DNA of 29,617 nt, taken from the NCBI GenBank assembly GCA_934630705.1, contig CAKTWP010000026.1, forward strand, positions 1 to 29,617, written 5' to 3'. The DNA comes from an uncultured Clostridia bacterium. Lineage in GTDB: Bacteria; Bacillota; Clostridia; Christensenellales; Aristaeellaceae. The translations under genes were made by a program, and so were the position numbers. The notes under the pieces were generated by a model. It had not been told where the DNA came from. It was given only the letters and a program-made list of their open reading frames with translations, and ran no database searches. Of this stretch, positions 20,961 to 29,432 are shown piece after piece. The first letter of the stretch is position 1. Every line of letters begins with the position of its first letter.

Positions 20961-23444
20961 ATGATCGATCAAATGCTGATTCGCGGCGCGAAAGTCCACA
21001 ATCTGAAAAATATAGACGTTGATATTCCGCTGGGCAAAATCGTGGGCATTGCGGGCGTGAGCGGCTCTGGAAAATCTTCTCTGGCCTTGGGTGTACTGTA
21101 TGCCGAAGGCTCCCGCCGCTATTTGGAAGCACTGTCCACCTACACCCGCCGCCGCATGACGCAGGCTGCCAAAGCCAGCGTGGACGAGGTTTTATACGTT
21201 CCCGCTGCGCTGGCGCTGCATCAGCGCCCCGGCGTGCCGGGCATTCGCAGCACGTTCGGCACGGGAACGGAACTGCTTAACAGCCTGCGGCTGATGTATT
21301 CCCGCCTTGCCAGCCACCGCTGCCCCAATGGGCATTATCTGGAGCCGTCTCTGCTGGTCGCCGCCGGGAAGGAGCTGGTCTGCCCGGCGTGCAGCGTGCA
21401 TTTTTACGCGCCGTCCGCCGAAGAACTGGCGTTCAATTCCCAAGGCGCCTGCCCCAAATGCGGCGGCACGGGCAGCGTCCGCACTGTGGATATGGCAAGC
21501 CTTGTGCCGGACGATTCCCTCACCATTGACCAGGGCGCGGTCGCTCCGTGGAACAGCCTGATGTGGTCGCTGATGACGGACGTCTGCCGGGCGATGGGAG
21601 TGCGGACGGACGTGCCGTTCCGCGAGCTGACGGAAAAGGAAAAGGACATCGTTTTCCATGGCCCCGCGGAGAAAAAGCACATTCTTTACCATGCGAAAAA
21701 AGCCGGCTCCAACGACTTTGCGGAGTTGGATTTCACCTATTTCAACGCCGTCTACACCGTGGAAAACGCGCTTTCCAAGGTCAAGGACGAAAAGGGCATG
21801 AAGCGGGTGGAAAAGTTTTTAAAAGAGGAGGCCTGCCCGGAATGCCACGGCACGCGCCTTTCTGCCGCTGCCCGGGCCCCGAGGCTGCGGGGCATTTCTC
21901 TGGATGAAGCCTGCATGATGACGCTTTCTCAGCTGGTGGATTGGGTGCGAGGGGTTCCTGGCAGCCTGCCGGAGGAAATGCGTCCCATGGCGGAAAGCAT
22001 CTGCGAAGCCTTTCTCAGCACTGCCAAACGCCTGATGGATTTGGGCCTTGGGTATCTGACCTTAGATCGCTCGGCTGCCACGCTTTCCACCGGCGAGCGC
22101 CAGCGGATGCAGCTGGCCCGCGCCGTGCGCAACCGCACCACCGGCGTTCTCTATGTGCTGGACGAGCCGTCCATCGGTCTGCATCCGTCCAACATTGTGG
22201 GGCTGACCGGCGTGATGCACGATCTGGTGGCCGATGGCAACTCTGTCATTCTGGTGGATCACGACACGCAGATTTTGAAGGAATCCGACTGGATCATCGA
22301 AATGGGCCCGGAAGCGGGGGCCAAGGGCGGCCATGTGATTGCGCAGGGGACGATTCCGAGCATCGAGGAAAACCCTGCATCCCAGATCGGGCCGTTCCTT
22401 TCGGGCAAGGCGGAAACGAAACGGGAAAGCTCCGTTGCAAAGGAAGAAATATTTGCAAACGGTACGATTCATCTGTCCACTTCGCAAATCCATACGGTTA
22501 AACCGCTGGAGGTGCGCATCCCCAAGGGGCGGCTGACCGTGGTCACCGGTGTGTCCGGCTCGGGCAAGACCACCATGGTGCTGGAAAGCCTGATCCCAGC
22601 GCTGGAGGCAAAAATCAGCGGCAGCGCGCTGCCGGCGCATGTTCGCGCGATTGAGGCAGAAGGCATTGCGCACATCAAGCTCATCGACGCCACGCCCATC
22701 GGCGTCAACGTCCGCTCCACGGTAGCCACCTATGCGGGCGTGCATGACGAGCTGCGGAAGCTGTTTGCCCAATCGCCGGATGCCCGGGCCCATGGCTATA
22801 AGGCCAGCGATTTTTCCTATAATACCGGTTCGCTCCGCTGCGCCGGCTGCGATGGAACCGGCGCGATCAGCCTGGATGTGCAGTTTCTGCCGGATGTGGA
22901 TATTCCCTGCCCGGACTGCCGCGGCTCCCGATACGGCAAGGCCGCCTACGGCGTGAAGCTCACGAACCGGGCCGGGGCAAGCGTTTCCCTGCCGGAATTG
23001 ATGGACATGGACGTCAACTCCGCCATCGATTTTTGCAAAGATATGAAGGCGGTCAGCCCGAAGCTGTGTATTCTCAGGCAGCTTGGCCTGGGCTATCTGA
23101 CCCTTGGTGAAGAAACCCCCAGCCTTTCCGGCGGCGAAGCGCAGCGGCTCAAGCTGGCCAGCGAGATCGGCAAAACGCAGACGGATTCCATTTTTGTGTT
23201 TGATGAGCCGTCCATTGGTCTGCACCCGCTGGATGTGCGGGTGCTGCTGAAGGTTTTTCAGGCGCTTCTGGATAACGGCGCAACGGTCGTTGTCATTGAG
23301 CACGATCTGGATGTGATTCATAACGCCGACTATGTGATCGATATGGGGCCGGGCGGAGGCGATGCGGGCGGCAGGATCGTGGCATGCGGAACGCCCCAGG
23401 AAATCAAAAGAAACAAAGACAGCATCACCGGCAGATTTTTGTGA
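20961..23444 (+). CDS. UvrA-like ABC ATPase lacking the UvrB-binding domain
   Basis: A paralogue of excinuclease subunit A with 827 residues, against about 940 for true UvrA. Visible are Walker A GVSGSGKSS (32-40); zinc module 1 as C141-x2-C144-x19-C164-x2-C167; signature LSTGERQRMQLARAV with LYVLDEPSIGLHP; a second Walker A GVSGSGKTT (about 529-537); zinc module 2 (CAGCDGTG...CPDCRGSRYG); and a second signature LSGGEAQRLKL with VFDEPSIGLHP. In UvrA the UvrB-binding domain lies between the CP pair (here Cys121) and zinc module 1; only about 20 residues remain, so that domain is missing. Such UvrA2-type proteins are linked with drug tolerance or DNA-lesion binding rather than classical repair. 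The ribosome binding site is weak (GGAG, 12 nt from ATG). Confidence 0.9.
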   Translation: MIDQMLIRGAKVHNLKNIDVDIPLGKIVGIAGVSGSGKSSLALGVLYAEGSRRYLEALSTYTRRRMTQAAKASVDEVLYVPAALALHQRPGVPGIRSTFGTGTELLNSLRLMYSRLASHRCPNGHYLEPSLLVAAGKELVCPACSVHFYAPSAEELAFNSQGACPKCGGTGSVRTVDMASLVPDDSLTIDQGAVAPWNSLMWSLMTDVCRAMGVRTDVPFRELTEKEKDIVFHGPAEKKHILYHAKKAGSNDFAELDFTYFNAVYTVENALSKVKDEKGMKRVEKFLKEEACPECHGTRLSAAARAPRLRGISLDEACMMTLSQLVDWVRGVPGSLPEEMRPMAESICEAFLSTAKRLMDLGLGYLTLDRSAATLSTGERQRMQLARAVRNRTTGVLYVLDEPSIGLHPSNIVGLTGVMHDLVADGNSVILVDHDTQILKESDWIIEMGPEAGAKGGHVIAQGTIPSIEENPASQIGPFLSGKAETKRESSVAKEEIFANGTIHLSTSQIHTVKPLEVRIPKGRLTVVTGVSGSGKTTMVLESLIPALEAKISGSALPAHVRAIEAEGIAHIKLIDATPIGVNVRSTVATYAGVHDELRKLFAQSPDARAHGYKASDFSYNTGSLRCAGCDGTGAISLDVQFLPDVDIPCPDCRGSRYGKAAYGVKLTNRAGASVSLPELMDMDVNSAIDFCKDMKAVSPKLCILRQLGLGYLTLGEETPSLSGGEAQRLKLASEIGKTQTDSIFVFDEPSIGLHPLDVRVLLKVFQALLDNGATVVVIEHDLDVIHNADYVIDMGPGGGDAGGRIVACGTPQEIKRNKDSITGRFL

Positions 23445-23455
23445 GCATACGTCAA

Positions 23456-23488
23456 ACGGCGGAGAGGGATTCATCCCTTCTCCGCCGT
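23456..23488. terminator. Hairpin between the UvrA-like gene and the convergent fragment
   Basis: ACGGCGGAGA and GGGAT pair with ATCCC and TCTCCGCCGT, with one bulged T and a 2-nt loop. It lies between two convergent reading frames. Neither strand carries a good T-run. Confidence 0.65.
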
Positions 23489-23508
23489 AAAAACAGGGGC
23501 GCTTCCTG

Positions 23509-23799
23509 TCAGGCCAGCGCAAAGACCATTCCCAGCAGGGGCGAGAGCAGAATCATCACCAGCGAGAAAATCAGCGAAATCACGGACAGCAGCGTGGCCC
23601 GCTGCGCGGAGGGCACCATGGCGTTGACCTTCGCGTCAAAGCGCACCTCCAGGAAATCGTCAAAGATGGCCGCGGTCAGGCCGCAAAGCGCTATCAGCGC
23701 ATCCGGCCGGGCTTCCTCCTTCCAAAAGGGCAGACTGCTCCCCGGGAAGGCAAAAAGATTCCCTTTTTGTTTCCAAAGCACCCGCTTTTTCCATCCCAT
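23509..23799 (-). pseudogene. Short open frame resembling an MFS transporter fragment
   Basis: Ninety-six codons from an ATG with AAAGGAGG at about 7 nt. The second half resembles the loop and span around helix 10 of drug-type MFS transporters: VNAMVPSAQRATLLSVISLIFSLVMILL, then SPLLGMVFA, after which the frame stops. The last two spans and at least the first eight are absent, and the first 40 residues look unrelated. It is most likely a remnant of a deleted transporter gene that has picked up a ribosome binding site, though a small membrane protein of its own cannot be excluded. Confidence 0.5.
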
Positions 23800-23885
23800 G
23801 GCGCAGCCTCCTTTCGAAAAACTGTTTCCATTATAAACGTCCGTTCCGGGCCTGTCAATCAGAACCTCGTTTCTTTTTTCGCTAA

Positions 23886-23923
23886 GTGACGAATCTCTCA
23901 CCCAAAAGTCACGCAGGCGTCAC
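23886..23923 (+). promoter_or_regulatory. Four direct repeats with an 11-bp period upstream of the ABC exporter
   Basis: GTGAC (23886), CTCAC (23897), GTCAC (23908) and GTCAC (23919) start exactly 11 bp apart; the last two are identical. They cover the place where a -35 box would lie. This pattern fits tandem binding by an OmpR/PhoB-family response regulator that replaces a missing -35. No regulator gene is present in the window. Confidence 0.6.
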
Positions 23924-23933
23924 CGGAGCATGA

Positions 23934-23939
23934 TATGAT
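23934..23939 (+). promoter_or_regulatory. Probable -10 box of the ABC exporter operon
   Basis: TATGAT lies 29 nt before the start codon. There is no recognisable -35 at 17 nt upstream (ACGCAG); the GTCAC repeats occupy that position. Confidence 0.5.
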
Positions 23940-23967
23940 AATTCCTGTAAGAAGGAGGCGTCAAGCC

Positions 23968-24648
23968 ATGGAAATTTTGAAGGTGGATCATTTAAGCAAG
24001 ATTTACGGCAAGGGAGAAAATCAGGTCAACGCCCTGGATGATGTATCCTTTTCCGTGCAGAAGGGCGAATTTATCGCCATTATCGGCCCATCGGGCAGCG
24101 GCAAATCCACACTGCTGCATCTGCTGGGCGGGGTGGACCGGCCCACATCGGGCAAGGTGTTTGTGGAAGGCGTGGATGTGTACGCCCAAAATGAAGAGCA
24201 GCTGGCCATTTTCCGGCGGCGGCAGGTGGGCCTGATTTATCAGTTCTATAATCTGATCCCGGTATTGAACGTGGAGGAAAACATCACGCTGCCCCTGCTG
24301 CTGGACGGCAGGAAGGTGGACCCGCTGTATCTGGACACGCTGGTGGACACCCTGGGCCTGTCCGCCCGGCGGCAGTATCTGCCCAATCAGCTTTCCGGCG
24401 GCCAGCAGCAGCGGGTGTCCATTGGCCGGGCGCTGATGAACACCCCTGCCATCATGCTGGCCGATGAGCCCACCGGCAATCTGGACAGCAAAAACAGCGC
24501 CGAGATCATGGACCTGCTGAAGCTGGCCAACCAGCAATACGGCCAGACCCTGCTGGTGATTACCCATGATGAGCGCATCGCCCATCAGGCCAGACGAATC
24601 ATCACCATTGAGGATGGGAAAATCGCGGCGGACGAGGTGATGGGCTGA
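23968..24648 (+). CDS. ABC exporter ATP-binding protein, LolD/BceA type
   Basis: Cytoplasmic ATPase of 226 residues that pairs with the FtsX-type permease encoded next. Visible are Walker A GPSGSGKST, signature LSGGQQQRVSIGRAL, Walker B IMLADEP with TGNLDS, and the switch histidine in VITHDERIA. The frame opens at 23935, but the ATG at 23968 follows AAGGAGG and starts with the family's MEILKVDHLSKIYG. The TGA stop overlaps the ATG of the permease by one base, so the two are translationally coupled. Context suggests export or sensing of a peptide or antimicrobial; the substrate is unknown. Confidence 0.93.
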   Translation: MEILKVDHLSKIYGKGENQVNALDDVSFSVQKGEFIAIIGPSGSGKSTLLHLLGGVDRPTSGKVFVEGVDVYAQNEEQLAIFRRRQVGLIYQFYNLIPVLNVEENITLPLLLDGRKVDPLYLDTLVDTLGLSARRQYLPNQLSGGQQQRVSIGRALMNTPAIMLADEPTGNLDSKNSAEIMDLLKLANQQYGQTLLVITHDERIAHQARRIITIEDGKIAADEVMG

Positions 24649-27215
24649 TGAACGTGATGGATACGGTGGCGCTGCGGCAGATGAAAAGCCAGAAGCGGCG
24701 CACGGTGATTACCATCCTGGGTGTGATCGTGGCGGTGGCCATGATTGCGGCCGTGTCCTCCTTTGGGGCGTCCTTTATGGGGATGTTTCAGCAGGTGGTA
24801 ATCGCCAGCGACGGGGAATGGCATGCCAAAATCACCAACACCTCCGCTGCCGACCGGGAAATGCTCCGGGCGCAGTCCCAGGTGCGGGATGCGTTTGTGC
24901 TGGGCCGGCATGGCAACTGGGCCCTGCATGAGAAAAAAGGCGTGTATTCCAATGTATCCGTCTATTCGCTGGATGAATCGGGCATGGACGTGATGCAGAT
25001 TCATTTGCAAGAGGGCGCATATCCCCAGGCGGAAAACGATGCGCTGATTTCCCCGGAGCTGGCGAAGGCCGCTTCCCTGCAGCCCGGCGATATTCTGGAA
25101 ACCGCCGGGGGTAATTACCGCATTTGCGGCATTGCCAGCATGCATCCGCTGGAAAGCCAGACCTACGGGGCGGGGGAAACCCCCATCCTGCTGCGGCAAA
25201 GCGCGGAAACCCGGGAGCAGGATGGCGCGGATGCGCTGCTGCGCCTCTACAAGCCGGATAAGGGCCTGGGCAAATGGCTGCAATCCATGTGCGATCAGAT
25301 GCCTGGCGTGCAGAAGTATTCCACCAATACGGGGCTGCTGCTGTACATGGGTGTGAGCGACAAAACCATTATGGTGACCATCTGGCTGATGGTGGGCGTG
25401 ATTCTGGCGATTATCATGGCTGCCGCCGTGACGCTGATTTATAACGCCTTCGCCATTTCCGTTACCGATCGCACGGCGCAGTTCGGCCTGCTTTCCTCCA
25501 TTGGCGCCACCATGCGCCAGCGGCGCAAGGCCGTGCTGTTTGAGGCGCTGGTGATCGCAGGAATCGCCATTCCCTTCGGGCTGCTGTTTGGGTATCTGGG
25601 CATCGGCGTTACATTCTCCATCGTCAGCCGGCTGATGAACAGCATGGTCGCCTCCAATGTGACGGCGGAGCTGCATCTGGTGGTGGAGCCCGGCGCCATG
25701 GCGCTGGCGGTTGTGCTGGCACTGGTCACGGTGCTGCTTTCCGCCTGGATTCCTGCCCGCCGGGCCGCCCGGGTATCGCCCATGGAGGCCATCCGCAAAA
25801 CCCAGGATATTAAGCTCAGCGGCAAAAAGCTGAAAACCTCCCGGCTCACCCGGCATCTCTTTGGCTTTGAGGGTGAGCTGGCCCTGAAAAATCTCAAGCG
25901 CAATAAAAAGCGCTATCGGATTACCACCCTGTCTCTGGCCATGTCGCTGGTGCTGTTTCTGTCCGCCTATTCCTTCACCCAGTATATGACGGGCGCTTAC
26001 AGCATGGCCAGCTTTACCGCCAATTACAACGTGTCCCTGAGCGGACATATTCTCCGCTATGGAAGCGATTCTCCCATGAAACGCGGCCCGGTACGCTATG
26101 AAGCGCTGGACCGGCTCAAGAATGCCGCGCTGGCTGCGCCCTACGCCGATCAGGCCACGGCGTACACCCGCTTTCCCGGCGAGAGCTTCTTTTTCGATCC
26201 CGCGTCCGTTCAGCCCACAGCCCAGCTGGAAAAGGCCATGGACGGGAATGCGTATCCGGTGAAGGTCTCCATTCTGGCCATGGATAACGAGGGGCTGGCC
26301 GCTTATGCCGCCCAGTTGGGCGTGGATGTGGCCGTGCTGCTGGATCCGGATAATCCCGGCGCCATCCTGCTTAACGGCGGCAGCATGCTCAGAGACAGCA
26401 AAATGTATGATATGACCCTGCTGGATGCACATGCGGGGGACGGCGTTACCGTGATGCACACGGATCAGAAAACATTGCAAAACCACGGACAGGTCTTCCA
26501 TCTGGCAGCCGTCACCCGGGAAGAACCGCCCTGCCAGCAGCTGCTGATGATGAGCCCCGAAGCCCGGCTGATTGTGTCCGAGCGGGTGGCCCGGGCGCTG
26601 TATCCCGATCTGGCTCCCTGGATGGAGGTGTTCTACACCACCAGGCAGGCCAACGAGCTGGCGCAGGCGCTGGAAAGCGTGACGGCGGAATACGCCACCG
26701 GCCGGCGGCCGCTGGAGGAAAGCGCGTATAACGCCCTGCAGCAATCCGACGGCCTGATCTATGCCAGCGTGTATAACTACGATCAGACGATCAAGGCCAA
26801 TCGGGATATGGTCACGATTATCAATATCTTCGTGTATGGGTTCATTACGCTGCTGTCGCTGGTGGCCGCGGCGAATATCGTGGGCACCATCTCCACCTCC
26901 CTCATGCTTCGGAAGCGGGAGTTCGCCATGCTCAAGTCCGTGGGCATGGGCCAGCGGGCCTTTGACAAAATGATCCGCTGCGAAAGCGTGTTCTATGGCC
27001 TCAAGGCGGTGATCTGGGGGCTGATCGGCAGCGTGGGCGTGATTTTCCTGATCTGGAAGGCAAGCCAGAACTCCTTTGATGTTCCCTTCCGGCTGCCCTG
27101 GCTGCAAATGAGCATCGGCGTGGCCGCGGTGTTTATCCTGGTGGCGCTTACCATGGCTTACGCCATCCATAAAATCCGCCGGGATACCATCATCGAGGAT
27201 TTGCGGCTGGAATAA
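24648..27215 (+). CDS. ABC exporter permease with two FtsX domains
   Basis: An 855-residue membrane protein with the layout span (about 18-40), external domain, three spans (about 240-265, 300-325, 349-372), a link, a span (about 428-446), a second external domain, and three spans (about 722-752, 783-805, 820-840). FtsX motifs are visible in each half: TAQFGLLSSIGATMRQRRK and, near the C-terminus, KREFAMLKSVGMGQRAFDKM. It belongs to the macrolide/peptide exporter or mechanotransmitter superfamily. It overlaps the ATPase gene by one base. No sensor kinase or regulator gene adjoins, unlike typical BceAB systems. Confidence 0.92.
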   Translation: MNVMDTVALRQMKSQKRRTVITILGVIVAVAMIAAVSSFGASFMGMFQQVVIASDGEWHAKITNTSAADREMLRAQSQVRDAFVLGRHGNWALHEKKGVYSNVSVYSLDESGMDVMQIHLQEGAYPQAENDALISPELAKAASLQPGDILETAGGNYRICGIASMHPLESQTYGAGETPILLRQSAETREQDGADALLRLYKPDKGLGKWLQSMCDQMPGVQKYSTNTGLLLYMGVSDKTIMVTIWLMVGVILAIIMAAAVTLIYNAFAISVTDRTAQFGLLSSIGATMRQRRKAVLFEALVIAGIAIPFGLLFGYLGIGVTFSIVSRLMNSMVASNVTAELHLVVEPGAMALAVVLALVTVLLSAWIPARRAARVSPMEAIRKTQDIKLSGKKLKTSRLTRHLFGFEGELALKNLKRNKKRYRITTLSLAMSLVLFLSAYSFTQYMTGAYSMASFTANYNVSLSGHILRYGSDSPMKRGPVRYEALDRLKNAALAAPYADQATAYTRFPGESFFFDPASVQPTAQLEKAMDGNAYPVKVSILAMDNEGLAAYAAQLGVDVAVLLDPDNPGAILLNGGSMLRDSKMYDMTLLDAHAGDGVTVMHTDQKTLQNHGQVFHLAAVTREEPPCQQLLMMSPEARLIVSERVARALYPDLAPWMEVFYTTRQANELAQALESVTAEYATGRRPLEESAYNALQQSDGLIYASVYNYDQTIKANRDMVTIINIFVYGFITLLSLVAAANIVGTISTSLMLRKREFAMLKSVGMGQRAFDKMIRCESVFYGLKAVIWGLIGSVGVIFLIWKASQNSFDVPFRLPWLQMSIGVAAVFILVALTMAYAIHKIRRDTIIEDLRLE

Positions 27216-27320
27216 AAGGCGCGTGCCAGACGATCAAAGGCATAACGCACATAAAATGCGGGGAAACCGTTCTTTCCAATTCGCCGTACCGATCAGAAAA
27301 CCGGTCTCCGCAAAAACAGG

Positions 27321-27347
27321 AGGGGGCGCTTTTGAAAAGCGTCCCCT
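27321..27347 (-). terminator. Terminator of the peptide importer operon, possibly bidirectional
   Basis: AGGGGGCGCTTTT pairs with AAAAGCGTCCCCT (one G-U). On the minus strand it is followed by CCTGTTTTTG, a reasonable U-tail. It lies between the FtsX permease gene (+) and the OppF-like gene (-). Confidence 0.8.
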
Positions 27348-27363
27348 CAGGATTGATTCGGCT

Positions 27364-28380
27364 TTATTCTTTTTCGTAGTCAAACCCGCGCAAATGAAGC
27401 TCTTTGGCAAAATGGCAGGCCACCTGCCGCCCCGGCTCCGCCTCCGTAAGCTCCGGCGCTTCGTCCACGCAGCGCTGCTGGCAATACCGGCAGCGCTCAT
27501 GGAAATAACAGCCCGATGGGGGATTGGCCGGATTGGGAATCTCTCCTTCCAGCGGGATGCGCTCATTTTTCACATCCGGGTCCGCAACCGGCACGGCGGA
27601 AAGCAGCGCTTCCGTGTACGGATGCAGCGGATGGGAAAACAGCGCTTCCGTTTCCGCAAACTCCACCAGCCGTCCCAGATACATCACGCCCACCTTATCG
27701 GAAATGTGCTCCACCACCGACAGATCATGGCTGATGAAAATATAGGTTAAATCCATCTCCTGCTGCAATTCCTTGAGCAGATTGATGATCTGCGCCTGAA
27801 TGGATACGTCCAGCGCGCTGACCGCCTCATCGCACACGATCACCTGCGGCTTGAGAATCAGCGCCCGGGCCGTGCCGATGCGCTGGCGCTGGCCGCCGGA
27901 AAAGGCATGGGGATAGCGCTTGAGATAGGTGGTGTTCAGGCCCACCTTTTCCGCAATGCGCATCACCAATTCCTCCCGCTCCCGCTTGGGCATCTTGGGG
28001 TAATTGGCCCGGATGGGTTCGGCGATAATATCGATCACCGTCATCCGCGGGTCCAGCGAGGAATAGGGATCCTGGAAAATCATCTGGATTTCCTTGCGCA
28101 CGCCTTTCATCTGCCGCTTATCCAGCTTGAGAAAATCGTATTCCCGGCCGTCCCTGCCCTTATAGATCACCTGGCCCTCGCTGGCTTCGATGGCACGCAC
28201 GATGCAGCGCCCCAGCGTGGTTTTGCCGCATCCGCTTTCGCCCACGATGCCGATGGTCTCGCCCTTGTGCACATCGAAGGAAACATTGGTCACTGCCCGG
28301 ACGCAAACGCCCTTGGAGGTGAAGCGCTTGGAGATGTTTCGGATACGCAGAATGACTTCCTTTTTTTCTTTTTCGCTCAT
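27364..28380 (-). CDS. oppF: Oligopeptide ABC transporter, ATP-binding protein OppF/DppF-like
   Basis: Cytoplasmic ATPase of 338 residues, the second of two in a peptide importer. Visible are Walker A GESGCGKTT, signature FSGGQRQR, Walker B VIVCDEA with VSALDVS, and the switch histidine in FISHDLSVVEH. The C-terminal extension has LHPYTEALLSAVP and the cysteine-rich segment CYFHERCRYCQQRC, as in the oligopeptide/dipeptide family. The start has GGAGGGG upstream and overlaps the stop of the preceding gene in an ATGA. The operon could carry peptides, nickel or other ligands; the binding protein is outside the window. Confidence 0.92.
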   Translation of the reverse strand: MSEKEKKEVILRIRNISKRFTSKGVCVRAVTNVSFDVHKGETIGIVGESGCGKTTLGRCIVRAIEASEGQVIYKGRDGREYDFLKLDKRQMKGVRKEIQMIFQDPYSSLDPRMTVIDIIAEPIRANYPKMPKREREELVMRIAEKVGLNTTYLKRYPHAFSGGQRQRIGTARALILKPQVIVCDEAVSALDVSIQAQIINLLKELQQEMDLTYIFISHDLSVVEHISDKVGVMYLGRLVEFAETEALFSHPLHPYTEALLSAVPVADPDVKNERIPLEGEIPNPANPPSGCYFHERCRYCQQRCVDEAPELTEAEPGRQVACHFAKELHLRGFDYEKE

Positions 28381-29393
28381 GCGCTCTCCCCTCCTTTCCG
28401 GCAGCGATAGCAGGCGGCGCAGTGACCGCCACCCATGTCTGTCAGGTCAGGCTCCTGCTGGTCGCATACGCCGGCCTGCCGTTCCAGGCAGCGGTCATAA
28501 AAGCCGCAGCCGGGCTTGAGGTTCAGTGCCAGCGGCACGGTGCCTTCGATGGAGAACAGCCGGTCCAGCTTTCGGGTGCCGATCTTGTGTACGCTGCCCA
28601 TCAGGCCGCGGGTGTAAGGGTGCTGCGGGTTTTTGTAGATGTCGCGCACATCGCCATACTCCACGATCCGCCCCAGATACATCACCGCCACCTTGTCGCA
28701 CATTTTTGCTACCGTGCCCAGGTCATGGGTGATAAACAGGATCGCCATGCCCAGCTCCTTTTGCAGCGCCTTCATCAGCTCCAGAATCTGCGCCTGGATG
28801 GTCACGTCCAGGGCGGTGGTGGGCTCATCGGCAATGAGCAGCCGAGGCTTGCAAACCAGCGCCATGGCGATCAGCGCCCGCTGCAGCATGCCGCCGGAAA
28901 ACTCATGAGGATACTGATCGTATCGCTTTTCGGCGTTGGCAATGCCCACTTTTTTCATCATTTCCAGGCTGATCTGCCTGGAAGCCTTTTTGTCTCTGGT
29001 GATATGCAGCCGGGTGCATTCGTTGATCTGATTGCCAATGGTATACATGGGGCTGAACGCCACCATGGGCTCCTGAAAGATCATGCTGATCTGCCGGCCG
29101 CGAATATCCATGATTTCCCTGCCCCGGGGATCCAGCTTGAGAATATCGGTTTCCTCGTTGCGGTCATTCCGAAACAGGATCTCGCCTGACGCGGCGCATT
29201 TTTTATCATTGATGGCCAGAATGGCCTTGCTGGTGAGGCTCTTGCCGCAGCCGCTTTCGCCCACAAGCCCCAGCGTTTCTCCGGGCCGAATATCAAAGCT
29301 CACGCCGCGAACGGGGGTCAGCGTGCCTTCGTCCATTTTGATTTGAATCCGCAGGTCCTTCACCTGGATGATGGGCGTCTGATTTTTGTCCAA
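28377..29393 (-). CDS. oppD: Oligopeptide ABC transporter, ATP-binding protein OppD/DppD-like
   Basis: Cytoplasmic ATPase of 338 residues that forms the heterodimer with the OppF-like protein. Visible are Walker A GESGCGKSL, signature FSGGMLQRALIAMAL, Walker B LLIADEP with TTALDVTIQAQ, switch histidine in FITHDLGTV, and the family tail QHPYTRGLMGSV with CGFYDRCLERQAGVC. The start codon is TTG at 29393, supported by GGGAGG (29401-29406) 7 nt upstream. It lies about 39 nt after the end of a permease gene and overlaps the next gene by 4 nt. Confidence 0.92.
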   Translation of the reverse strand: MDKNQTPIIQVKDLRIQIKMDEGTLTPVRGVSFDIRPGETLGLVGESGCGKSLTSKAILAINDKKCAASGEILFRNDRNEETDILKLDPRGREIMDIRGRQISMIFQEPMVAFSPMYTIGNQINECTRLHITRDKKASRQISLEMMKKVGIANAEKRYDQYPHEFSGGMLQRALIAMALVCKPRLLIADEPTTALDVTIQAQILELMKALQKELGMAILFITHDLGTVAKMCDKVAVMYLGRIVEYGDVRDIYKNPQHPYTRGLMGSVHKIGTRKLDRLFSIEGTVPLALNLKPGCGFYDRCLERQAGVCDQQEPDLTDMGGGHCAACYRCRKGGESA

Positions 29394-29432
29394 ACGAACG
29401 CCTCCCTTGTTAGTATCAAAACCGTGTGCCGT

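Noticed and set aside
24585..27170. Minus-strand open frame of 861 codons
   Set aside because: It is antisense to the FtsX permease; the composition is unnatural and no ribosome binding site is present.
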